Positions 55,641 through 64,000 of a DNA stretch of 64,000 bases are shown piece by piece. The notes under the pieces are model-generated. The model made no database searches and was not told the DNA's origin. It worked only from the letters and a program-made list of their open reading frames with translations. The translations under genes and the position numbers were made by a program. Within the stretch, counting starts at the first letter, position 1, and the number at the start of each line of letters is the position of its first letter. Source of the stretch: Codonopsis lanceolata (Eukaryota; Streptophyta; Magnoliopsida; Asterales; Campanulaceae); contig CM028377.1 in NCBI GenBank assembly GCA_013146195.2, forward strand, positions 168,371,824-168,435,823. The letters run 5' to 3'.

Positions 55641-55740
55641 CGGCGCACCTAAAAGGTCAAAGGAACAAGGTCCCCTTTATTTTCTTTTGGGTCCTGAGGA
55701 TTAGCAACCTTGGGACCCATACCGCCTAACCTTGAGAGAA

Positions 55741-56536
55741 CTAGGCCTCTGCATTTGGTGTGAACCTTAGCAGGCATTTTGAGGCCAGATGACCTAAACA
55801 ATTGCAATAATGACATAGATGAAAGTTCCATGGATGATTGTGATCAGCTTTTCCTGTAGAGTGCTTGTGACTTTCCTTCTTTCCAACAGCAGTCTTGGGT
55901 TCAGTATGCTTGTTAACAGTAGGCTTAAGTGGTTTCTGTTGAGTCTTCCTTGATCTATTACCAGCAGACTTAGCCTTGGCTGGGCTGGTGTTAATAGATT
56001 TAGAAGGGTTCGATTGTAATTCCTTTAAGTGTATTATCAACTAGCTGGGAGTCTCGCTATTTCATAGACAAACTTAACATGTACCACAGAGATTTCGTTA
56101 TTTACCGCCAGCCAGACTTTGCTTTTAGCGTGAGTTGCCGCCTAGACTTTGATTTCTCCGTCATTCCTTTAACAAGCTTCTCATTAGAGCAGCCTCTGGC
56201 TTTCCCTTTCATGAGCCTTGGGGTAAACATATGGTACACCTGTATACCCAAGTCTATTTTTACCCTTGTTGCTGAATGTCTGTTTAGAGAAGGAAGCATC
56301 ATCAGCAGTCTTGGAGGTTTCATATTTCTCTGTGACAGAAAAGCATCCAGGACTGGGCTCATCATTATAACCTAAGCCTGATTTATCTCCACTTGCTTTC
56401 GCAGAGGATTCCTTCAAAGGTTTCTTAGAGTCGCTCTTGGAGTCAATTGTCTTTTGCAAAGCAATTTTCTCCTGTGTCTAGCCCTTTGTCGTGCTCACAA
56501 GCAATCAATTTTGTCACAAAGGAATTTGTTTTCTCC
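55741..56536 (-). pseudogene. gag C-terminal part of the minus-strand Sirevirus-like element
   Basis: From the gap leftwards: KLIACEHDKGLDTGENCFAK (56530-56450), a Lys/Ser-rich linker, and a zinc knuckle CHYCNCLGHLASKC (about 55790-55830) of the C-x2-C-x4-H-x4-C type. A frameshift lies near 56100-56180 and a stop near 56040. The N-terminal UBN2-type domain is lost in the gap. Confidence 0.75.
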
Positions 56537-56636
56537 NNNNNNNNNNNNNNNNNNNNNNNNNNNNNNNNNNNNNNNNNNNNNNNNNNNNNNNNNNNNNNNN
56601 NNNNNNNNNNNNNNNNNNNNNNNNNNNNNNNNNNNN
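56537..56636. other. Assembly gap of 100 N
   Basis: A placeholder gap of unknown true size. It cuts the Sirevirus-like gag. The sequence on the right is not the expected gag N-terminus or LTR. Confidence 0.98.
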
Positions 56637-57414
56637 AAAAAAAGAGAATAATGAAAAAGAGATCAAAAGGGAAAAAAGAATAAAAAAGAATAAACAGAAA
56701 ATAAGCATGTAAATAAAGAGAAATGACAAGCATGCAGAAAAATAAAAAGAGACAGAAGGAAAGAAAAGAAAAAAAAAGAAAAAAAATCGAGAGAGGGAAA
56801 AATGCATGTACGAAAAGAAAAGGAAATTTATAAGTACATGCAACAAAAGAAAATGTATACAGGAAGAAGAGATTTTCAATGAAGCTAGAAAATGGAGCGA
56901 AGAGAAAAAAACTAATGAGAAAAAAGAACAGATGATTTCAGCTGTAACCAAAAGATGCAGCAGCAAAGGAAAAGGAAATTTCTAACCAAGGTTAGAAAGA
57001 GCAGTAAAGAAAATATGCAGTAGCATCAAGAAAGATTTTCCAGCTAAAACCGAAAATATAGCGGAACAGGGGAAAGGATTTTCGGCCAGGCGGGAGCTGT
57101 GACAAAAAGAAAAATCCTAGTAAAGATGCGGCAAGATCGACCGAAACGGCGTAAAACGCGGCAAGCGGCAAAACAACGGCGGCGGCAATTTGCGTGGGCT
57201 CGGCAAGGTAAGAAAAAGGAAGGTATCTTCCTTTTTACGTACTTGTATGATGTTTGGAAGACTTTCAACTAGGCGGGGCAGATCTGGGGCAGGGAAAGGC
57301 TTTGTCCTCCAACGAAGGCCGTGCTGAGAGGAGAGAAATTAATTCCGAACGATGTTGGAAAACTTTCTTTTAAGGGGCATACAAACCCGGATCAGAGGGA
57401 AAGGTCTTGTTACG
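56637..57414. other. Purine-rich unassigned DNA
   Basis: 56637-56960 is almost pure A/G on the plus strand. 56960-57300 has GC-rich words and a loose repeat of GATTTTC followed by (G/A)GC(C/T)A and AAC/GGC spacers. No gene found. Phe-rich minus-strand open frames are composition artefacts. Confidence 0.5.
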
Positions 57415-57885
57415 TTAAGTTAAGTTGTAATGTGCATGTTTTAATTTTTGTAATTATATTGATGCTAATCATTTTAATTATTGATATTATATTATAAAAT
57501 TAACATTTAAAATATTATTTTAATTTAATTTCAATTTAAGTTAACGTTACGTTAAGTTAAGTTAAGTTAAATTAAGTTGTAATGTGAATGATTTAATGTT
57601 TGTAATTATATTGATGCTAATCATTTTAATTATTGATATTATATTATTAAATTAACATTTCAAATATTATTTTAATTTAATTTCAAATATTATTGATATT
57701 TTATATTAATTAGAATTTAAGTTAAGTTAAGTTGTAATGTGAATGTTTTAATTTTTGTAATTATATTGATGTTAATCATTTTAATTATTGATATTATATT
57801 ATTAAATTAACAGTGCAAATATTATTTTAATTTAATTTCAAATATTATTGATATTTTATATTATTTAGAATTTAATTTCGATATT
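57415..57885 (+). repeat. Three tandem units of about 152-155 bp
   Basis: AAGTTGTAATGTG starts units at 57422, 57574 and 57729. Each continues TAATTATATTGATG(C/T)TAATC and on to an ATTATTTTAATTTAATTTCA end. GTTAAGTTAAGTTAA slippage lies at the unit joints. AT content is very high. Probably interior of the CACTA element. Confidence 0.88.
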
Positions 57886-58196
57886 ACGAATTTTCAAATC
57901 GCTAAAGAAATGACTTTAGCGGAAAAATCCCGTCAGAATATTTCTAATTTAATTTCAGATTATTTTCAGCGACGGAAAATTCCGTCACTGAATATTTCAC
58001 AATTTAATTTCAGATTATTTTCAGCGACGGAAAATTCCGTCACTAAAAAATTCCGTCGCTGATGTTCAATTCCGTCGCTGATTCCGTCACGAAAAGGTCA
58101 CCTTCAGCGACGGAAATTCCGTCGCTGATAAATTTCGTTGCTAATGCTCAATTCCGTCGCTGATTCTGTCGCTGAAGGCACGGTTTCTAGTAGTGA
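57886..58196 (-). mobile_element. CACTA (En/Spm) transposon terminus with subterminal repeats
   Basis: On the minus strand the element begins CACTACTAGAAACCGTGCC at 58196, the CACTA-type terminal inverted repeat. Inward are at least eight copies, in both orientations, of a palindromic unit built from TCAGCGACGGAA and its complement TTCCGTCGCTGA (57900-58175), the usual subterminal array bound by the transposase. The other terminus was not found in the window, so only this end is present. It is inserted in the hAT transposase gene. Confidence 0.88.
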
Positions 58197-59056
58197 CAAC
58201 GAATATGACAAAACTCACCATCACACAACAAGCTATCATGCAAAGATAACTGATCTTTCAAAATATCTTGCATACTATCATTATTGGATGCATTATCTAA
58301 TGTCAAAGAAAAAACTTTTTTCTCAATCCCCCATTCCTTCAAAAACTCAAACAATTTTGCAGCCAATTCAACTCCAGAATGTGGAGGAGGCATGTGAGCA
58401 AAATTTAGTATCTTGCTGTTCAATCTCCAATTATCATCTATAAAGTGGACAGTCAAACAAATGTAACCTTCACTAGTGCATGCAATCCATGCATCTGAAG
58501 TAAGACAAATTCTACTCTTAATTTTAGCAAAAACTTGTTTAAGTTTCTCTTTCTCCCCTAAATAAAATTTTTCAATGTCAGAAACAAGAGTGTTTCTCGA
58601 AATGCAATGAATAGATGGATTTAAATACTTCATCCAAGCTCTAATACCATCATACTCAACAAATGAAAATGGCAAGTCATGTTTAATAACTGCAGATGCT
58701 ACTAAGCCACGTGAAATCTTTTGGTCTATCTTTCTGGACCTCATCTTACCATCATGATGAAGAAGCATTTGCCCAACATTATGAAACTGTACCTTTTTGC
58801 ACTTTTCCAAGTGTTTCTTAAGTGTAAAAGTCTCATACTTTTTTCCTCCACTTCTATACTCCGTCTTACATGCTATACATTCCACTCTTTGTATGCCATC
58901 TTCACCAATCTTCGTCTTTCTAAAATAGTCCCAAACATCGGAGGTTTCTTTTGATTTTTTACTTGGCCTTGCATTGTCCACTTTGTCATTGGCCACATTG
59001 TTATTCTCATCCAAATTGATAGTTTCATTAGTTTGATTCAATGAAGCAGAAGCCAT
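58197..59056 (-). pseudogene. BED zinc-finger hAT transposase, C-terminus lost
   Basis: ATG at 59056. Residues 1-40 are an Asn/Lys-rich tail. The BED-type DNA-binding finger, residues about 41-85, starts SDVWDYFRK and has its zinc ligands in VECIACKTEYRS and KKHLEKC. The RNase-H-fold catalytic domain then has the first Asp in ICLTSDAWIACTSEGYICLT (about residue 190) and the second in FSLTLDNASNND (about residue 255). The family normally continues for 350-400 more residues with the catalytic Glu and the dimerization region. Here the frame runs seven bases into the CACTA terminus and stops after residue 289. It resembles RICESLEEPER/DAYSLEEPER-type hAT proteins. No other lesion is seen in the part that remains. 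Confidence 0.88.
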
Positions 59057-60520
59057 TATAGTTTCTTCCTGGCATACAAATCAAGCACACACATTCAATA
59101 TAGATTCTATGATGGTAGAGAATTTCAAATGGGTTAGTTTTGAAGTTAAAAGGATGCATCTACCACTTAGTATAAAGATAAGCAATAGTGCAATTACCAG
59201 TTTACAACTAATAATTATCTAGAGTGCCCCGACAAAGGTCAACAAGAACAATCAACTAACAAGGGGAGAAAAGATTCAAAATATGGCTTGCTTCAATAGT
59301 CTTTTTGGAGAAATAATTTTATTTTAGTTCACAAAATAAATGCAAAAAAAGGATAACACTACATTTTCCTTATATTGTAATTGCAACTTTTATTTTAACA
59401 TTCTAATTTAAAAAAACACTGTTCTAAACTAACAAATAAACATGTATTGAGTTTTCAATAGAATTAATTCTTACAATAAGCTATCAATTAATAAAAGCAA
59501 GCATGAAAGGATGTTTATGTTTACTTAGACTTAGACAGAGTGCAGGTACATAATGATTCTGCTCAAGTCAATGGAACATGTCCAATGAGCATGCATTTTT
59601 TTTATAAGTAATGAGCATGAAACTTAATGGTAAAGGATTGCGTAGATTGTTGTAGTCTTGTAGACATCTAGTGTTTGAAGTACAATGACCTTGAACTCAA
59701 ACATCATTAACAAGTCTCTCTTTCACAACGAGAAATTCAAATGATAAGTTGCTTCAAATTCATGAGTGAATATTGAATCATTGTGAATGCAGTGGACTTT
59801 AAAAAGCTATAGATTAACAACGACAACTAATCTGGAATTAACAATATTAGCCAATAAAGCAAATAAAAGTTAAGACTACAAGGCCAGGACTCAAGAAAGA
59901 GATGAATGAAATCAAAATCATATGATCATGATTCAAACATAAATAATTTGAGATTCAATGAGAATTAAAAGAGATACAGAGAAACCGAGAGAGTGTACCG
60001 TAGATGACTTTAACAGCTCGAGTCCTATAGGCTATAGCAACTAGCCAGTGAAGATCTGGATGAGAGAGAGAGGATGCTCGTGACTTCGGTAGTTTGGCAG
60101 ATCGATGGTTGAAGTCTGGAAGAGTGGTGAACCTGCTTCGAGTTCGTGCGAAATTGCGTCTGCCATTGCCAAATAATTATGGCCATATATATGTATATCA
60201 TGTGCGAGATGAGAGTATGAGAGATAGAGAGAGAACCAGAAAATCTCGAAAGATGAAGGGTTAGGACTTAGGAGATTCAATTTGAGAATTGAGACAACCA
60301 TTCACAGACTCACAAAGTCACAGTCACTCTCCATCGAGATCGAGACTATGCGAATTACAATTTGCAAGCAGACATGAGACAGGCAGACGGCAGTGAGGTG
60401 AGCCAAGGGTTTGAGACGTTTGGCTTTTGATTTTTGAGATCTAGATAGAATTTAGAAATATACAATACAACTATACAACTTACGTGTTGACTGTTGCGTC
60501 TTCCAAGTTCCAAGTGCCCA
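59057..60520 (-). other. 5' noncoding region of the hAT element
   Basis: AT-rich DNA between the transposase ATG and the TIR, probably leader plus intron. Minus-strand open frames at 60041-60301 and 60355-60639 are not recognisable. A GAGAGAGA run lies at 60060-60075 and another at 60210-60235. Confidence 0.5.
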
Positions 60521-60657
60521 GCCCCAGCTCGCAACCCGCGTGGGCTCGACCCATTTGACCAACCTCTAAATGGGTTCATATTTTCCCAACCCAATCCACC
60601 GTTTTTAGGTGGCGGGGTGGGTTGACCCGACGGGCCCAACCCATTTTGACAGCTCCA

Positions 60658-61163
60658 ATCTCAAGTATTCAGACACTCATGTTTAAGCAAAGGCTTCAAA
60701 TTAGAGATGTCCTCCTTATCCACATGAAGTGGCTGCTATCACTTTTCACTCAATGAGATCAAAGACGCAACAAATCACTTTGACAAGAGCAAGGTCATCG
60801 GACAAGGGGGAGAAGCTACTGCGTTCAATACACCACCAAAATCAGCGAGTTGAAGGATTTGGTAGCTTCCGTGAAGGAACAGTCGCGCAACGAGTGCCGG
60901 CCGGTACAAAATCTTCTGTTTTTAGACTGTAAGATTTGAAAATTACAGGTAAAACCCAATTTTTCCCTCGTCCTAGATTTGTTGTTCTCCAATTTTCCAG
61001 ATTTGGGTTGCACTAGTGTGAGTGCCCCGGAATCTCCTGTATCCCGCACTCCCTTTTTTAGGGGAACGCGAGTTGCAGAAGGACATCACTCTTTCTCATT
61101 CCATTCTCCCTTATTTAGGGAAAGACAAAATTAAAAATGCAAGAACAGTGTTGTCGAAAGCGT
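60658..61163. other. Unassigned spacer
   Basis: No gene recognised. Around 61040-61130 short palindromes CCCTTTTTTAGGGG and CCCTTATTTAGGG with a CATTCCATTC word resemble, in inverted order, the tandem duplication at 34915-35233. Confidence 0.45.
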
Positions 61164-61164
61164 G

Positions 61165-61264
61165 TTGAATAAGTATCATTTTATTATTAATGAACTACTA
61201 TAAATGTCATTTTTTAAAAAAGTTTAACTTCCAAACGAGGACTCTTTGCCTGGAACAGAGGGAG
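61165..61264. mobile_element. MITE fragment of the 61670 family
   Basis: 100 bases matching the end half of the family, terminating in AACAGAGGGAG before TA (61265-61266). The other end is missing. Confidence 0.65.
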
Positions 61265-61266
61265 TA

Positions 61267-61669
61267 GATGATAATTTGCAATTTATTTTAAAAAAAATTT
61301 CATTTTTTTTCAATTCTACCCATATTTATTGATTTCGTAACTCGTGTTTGACTCTTTGGGCAAGAATATCAAAACATCTCATTAATGTTTGTATATGAGC
61401 AATTTAGTGTTTACAATATGTTTTCTTGATCTGTGTAAAAAGTCTCAAAATATCAGGCAATAAGCTTGAGACTATGTATGCGTGCTACTTTTCTTTGAAT
61501 TCGAATGTCTGAATGAATTTCTAATTTAACGGTGAAAACAAGTTATGGGTAAACAATGAAGTAGGAAGATTAGAATCTTCAGATCAATGTTTTTAGTGGA
61601 AACTACAATTTGATCGTGAAAGAATATACAACTTGCTAGAGATATAACTCCATTTTTTAATACGAGATA
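61267..61669. other. Unassigned spacer
   Basis: AT-rich, no gene or repeat recognised. Confidence 0.45.
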
Positions 61670-61850
61670 CTTCCTCTGTTTCAGGTAAAGAATCTCCATT
61701 TGAAAGTTACTTTTTAAGAAAAATGACACTTTTAGTAACTTATTAGTAACAAAATCACACTTTAATTTTATGCCTTCATTTTTAGAAATAGACTCTTTAA
61801 GTGAAATATCCAAAATGGAATAGTAGACTTTTTGTTTGGAATGGAGGGAG
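61670..61850. mobile_element. TA-flanked mariner-type MITE, complete
   Basis: 181 bp. Left end CTTCCTCTGTTTCAGGTAAA; right end read inward CTCCCTCCATTCCAAACAAA. TA on both sides (61668-61669 and 61851-61852). Reference copy for the fragments at 45909 and 61165. Confidence 0.82.
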
Positions 61851-61904
61851 TATAACTATATTGAACAAAGTCTATAATGCAATCATAGTTGTTATTGACA
61901 TATA

Positions 61905-61978
61905 CTCGCTCCGTTCTCAAATAATTGTCCACCTTCCTTTCTTTTTTTTTTTTACCGTTCTAAAACAATTTAGCATTT
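61905..61978 (+). mobile_element. Truncated 5' end of a Stowaway-type MITE
   Basis: After TA, CTCGCTCCGTTCTCAAATAA and TTGTCCACC match the left end of the MITE at 15822. It is lost at the edge of the copia gag remnant. Confidence 0.6.
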
Positions 61979-62746
61979 CTGCTTAGCAATATTATTTTTG
62001 CCTCTTCGGCATTTAGCAATCTTGTCACTTTTCTTCTTGCCTTTAGTTTGTTTCTTGCGTTGCTCATATGACTTTCGCGGACCCTCAAGGGAAACAAGAG
62101 CAAGATCACGAGTCGCAGCACTTATCGCGCGATTCGCTTCATGACACTCGGCCTCAAGCTCAACATGGCGAGATACATCTGCAAAAGTCTGAATGGAGCC
62201 TGTATGAGTCAGAATACACCTCAAACTACTCCAAGAGTCAGGCAGTGAATGAATCACTACTTGACCTTGTTGTTCATCAGATAAGATAGAACCAGCAGCC
62301 TTAAGCTCACAAATCATTCTGGACATCTCGCGTAATTGTTCAAGAATGTTACGTTTCTAGTCAATCTTATAGCTTTCAAACTTGTAAGTCAAAGTCCTCA
62401 ACTTTGTAGCAAAAGTATTCCTATAAATAAGCTTAATGTCGTCCCACATTTGTTTCGCAGTCAGACAATCCTCAAACTCGCCAATCAGATCATTATGCAT
62501 GCTACTCAACATAGTAAAGCGTGCACATTGATCTTTCTTTTTCCACTTAAGGAATTCCTACATGTTTTGGCGATGCTGGGTGATGGTAAAATTACCCATC
62601 TCTGGTTCTACCATCACAATATCTAGGTTGTTAAGAACCTCTTGCTCATTTAGCTAATACGTGATTTTTCTTTGCCAAACAATATAGTTTGTGACATATA
62701 ATTTCTCACCCTTGTTAAAGTCATCGATTACATTCTTCGTAGTCAT
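61979..62746 (-). pseudogene. copia gag (UBN2-type) remnant
   Basis: Starts at the ATG at 62746 (MTTKNVIDDFNKGEKL on the minus strand). The UBN2-type capsid domain follows, with a CARFTMLSSMHNDLIGEFED segment (about 62480-62540), TAKQMWDDIKLIYRNTFATK, and VIHSLPDSWSSL (about 62230-62270), then a Lys-rich linker. The zinc knuckle should follow but the sequence ends at a MITE near 61979. In-frame stops lie near 62656, 62560 and 62357. No pol is present. It belongs to a Tork-like rather than Sirevirus-like copia group, judged from the compact gag. Confidence 0.82.
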
Positions 62747-64000
62747 TTCACTATAATTTATTGCAAGAAAAATAAGACATAAGCATACATATTTTTTGAT
62801 TCACGTTTGTTCTAAAAAATCAATTACTAAACATAATTATATCATACACGTGAGGAGGGAAAATCCGCGAGGCTCATAATCACAACCAAAGTTTATGCAT
62901 AATATAATAATATTCATAAATTGATAATTTAAACAAAAGAAATAAGATAGAACAAATCCATCAAGCACATATAATGTACATAAATATTTTCACTACTGAA
63001 AATAAAATTATTGGGTCTCGTATAGTCCCAATGGCAATTTTAGAGCCAAAACGACAATTAATTATGCTAAAAATGACTTAAAAATAGTTTAAAATTCACA
63101 AAGAATTTTTAAAAATTACCTAAAAGTCCCAAACAGTCCCAAAAGGTCAAAGAAGGACAAAACAGCCCCTGGAAGTTATTTTTAAAATTTTAATAAATCA
63201 AAAGACACGTTTTTATGCTATGAAAAATAAAAAACAAATACTTTCAAGCTAAATTGATCAAAACAGAGGCCACCATTGGACTCAGAAGGCCCAAATTAGT
63301 CTAGACTCTCTGGAGGTGATAAAATATGGCGGCCGTAGCACCACTCACGCGCTCCACACGCCATTACCGAGTGTGGGCTTCATTTTTGTGACACACATGC
63401 GCTGACTGGATGGTAAGTCAGTCCTAGGGCTGACGTGGCAGATGATTGGACTGATGACGTGGCAGATGACATCATCGATGATGTCATCATCTGGCTCAAG
63501 AAAAGGTGGGTCCCATAGTGATGACATGGCTACCACATCAGCGTTGCCTGTTGACCAGTCAATGGTTGACTGGTTGACTATTTTCTGTCTCACTCTCCCA
63601 GCCGGAGAGTGTACTCCACTCGCCTCCTTCCCGAACTCTGATGAGGTCACGGACGGTGGCGTTGGATTCGTATCGTCGAGCACTTTCCAGCCATATACTT
63701 TTTACATCGAAAGGAGTTCCACAAGAGGCACGTACATCGAGGCCGAGAGTGGGGAAGTTGGGACACCATTTTTACAACCCGTAAAATCGTTTGACAAACG
63801 TGATTCGCGAACCAACTTCTCGAGGCCATAAAACGTTCATTTTAAGTCCAAATTAAGCATATAATATGTCGCTGGAAAGCCCTCGTGGAGTACTACAAGT
63901 ACAAACCATAAAACCACGGTTTTACAGAATAAAAATAGGTCAAAACAGCATGCAAAGTTTCGGGAAAAAAACAATTTTCAACAAAACTTGGGTTTGCGAT
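62747..64000 (-). other. Leader/LTR-side sequence of the copia remnant
   Basis: Upstream of the gag ATG on the minus strand. AT-rich near the gene, GC-richer and structured at 63330-63830. No primer-binding site was found, so LTR and leader cannot be separated. It contains TGACGTGGCAGATGA repeats and a palindrome (63430-63490) and TTGACCAGTCAATGGTTGAC, with repeated W-box-like TTGAC cores (63551-63580). Open frames here are not convincing. Confidence 0.4.
63430..63490. promoter_or_regulatory. bZIP-like motif cluster with a 24-bp perfect palindrome
   Basis: TGACGTGGCAGATGA starts at 63431 and at 63455. The 24-bp palindrome at 63465-63488 is centred on ATCGAT, with half-site GATGACATCATC. ACGTGGC is an ABRE/G-box-type core, and TGACG and TGA(C/T)(A/G)TCA are bZIP/TGA-type cores. 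Confidence 0.6.

Larger units (their letters stand above)
47150..56536 (-). mobile_element. Sirevirus-like Ty1/copia element with a third ORF, 5' end lost in a gap
   Basis: Reading leftwards from the gap: gag zinc knuckle, protease, integrase, RT, RNase H (to 52346), a 340-base intron-like stretch, a long third ORF (51934-48799), a purine tract and the 3' LTR (48408-47150). The presence of a separate ORF between pol and the 3' LTR is the defining oddity and is the position of the envelope-like ORF in Sireviruses. Pol has several frameshifts, but the catalytic residues of protease, integrase and RT are readable. Confidence 0.85.
58197..60657 (-). mobile_element. hAT transposon, truncated by the CACTA insertion
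   Basis: The right terminus read inward is TGGAGCTGTCAAAATGGG (60657), the Ac/Tag1-like hAT TIR with one change from TAGAGCTG. GC-rich subterminal words (GGTGGCGGGGTGGGTTGACC) are shared with the hAT end at 9844. It encodes a BED-finger transposase on the minus strand. The other terminus and the 3' half of the gene are missing left of the CACTA end. Confidence 0.82.

Noticed and set aside
56443..56966. Open frames running through N bases
   Set aside because: They exist only because N codons are not stops.
63345..63831. Overlapping frames of 112 and 129 codons on the two strands
   Set aside because: GC-richer leader DNA; neither has recognisable motifs or a plausible context.
1..64000. tRNA or rRNA genes
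   Set aside because: No cloverleaf-compatible A/B-box pairs or rRNA motifs were recognised by eye; a tRNA scan would settle this.

Overview
The window is nuclear DNA of a flowering plant, most likely a eudicot. The evidence is the mix of elements: Ty1/copia and Ty3/gypsy LTR retrotransposons with plant-type domains, L1 LINEs with a terminal RNase H, hAT, CACTA and long-TIR Mutator-like DNA transposons, TA-flanked MITEs, plant mobile domain (PMD) sequences and AT-rich intergenic DNA. I see no intact host gene. Nearly every coding signal is a transposable element, a decayed element or a captured host gene fragment. The species cannot be named from this sequence.

Layout. 1-2231: minus-strand L1 LINE running off the left edge. 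2232-5321: unassigned DNA with short repeats. 5322-11150: a long-TIR Mutator-like element (near-perfect 9-bp TSD) holding a hAT element (5497-9844), which holds a small Ty3/gypsy element (5960-9208, perfect 5-bp TSD) that kept gag and protease but lost RT, RNase H and integrase. 11518-13976: a second long-TIR element carrying a ribosomal protein L13a fragment and two hAT insertions with perfect 8-bp TSDs. 15822-16079: a TA-flanked MITE. About 16107-17402: a third long-TIR element with a GT47/exostosin fragment. 17403-20200: a degenerate AT-rich tandem repeat field.

20190-26090: a minus-strand accessory-ORF remnant, then the 5' half of a Sirevirus-like copia element (LTR, primer-binding site, an open 583-codon gag, decayed pol) cut by a 100-N gap. 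26191-34873: the 3' part of a Tat/Ogre-like Ty3/gypsy element with antisense plant-mobile-domain-type ORFs, ending in an LTR that a primer-binding-site-like motif follows. 35435-39372: a 5'-truncated copia element with its 3' LTR. 39373-45111: a nearly full-length L1 LINE with poly-A. 45360-47131: LTR debris, a MITE fragment and a hAT MITE with TSD. 47150-56536: a minus-strand Sirevirus-like element with 3' LTR, a large spliced third ORF after pol, and pol and gag up to a second 100-N gap.

56637-58196: purine-rich DNA, a 3-unit tandem repeat and the end of a CACTA transposon. The CACTA end abuts and truncates a BED-finger hAT transposase gene (58197-59056) whose TIR lies at 60657. 60658-64000: MITEs of two families, a minus-strand copia gag remnant and its leader, which contains a bZIP-like motif cluster and a perfect 24-bp palindrome.

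How the parts relate: the window is a stratified record of insertions into insertions, not a functional gene neighbourhood. The best leads are the Sirevirus third ORF whose start codon appears to be split from the rest by an intron, the antisense PMD gene in the Tat-like element, the two captured host fragments, the pol-deleted gypsy element and the 17.4-20.2 kb repeat field. Boundaries given with a target-site duplication are firm. Exon boundaries and clade names are inference.
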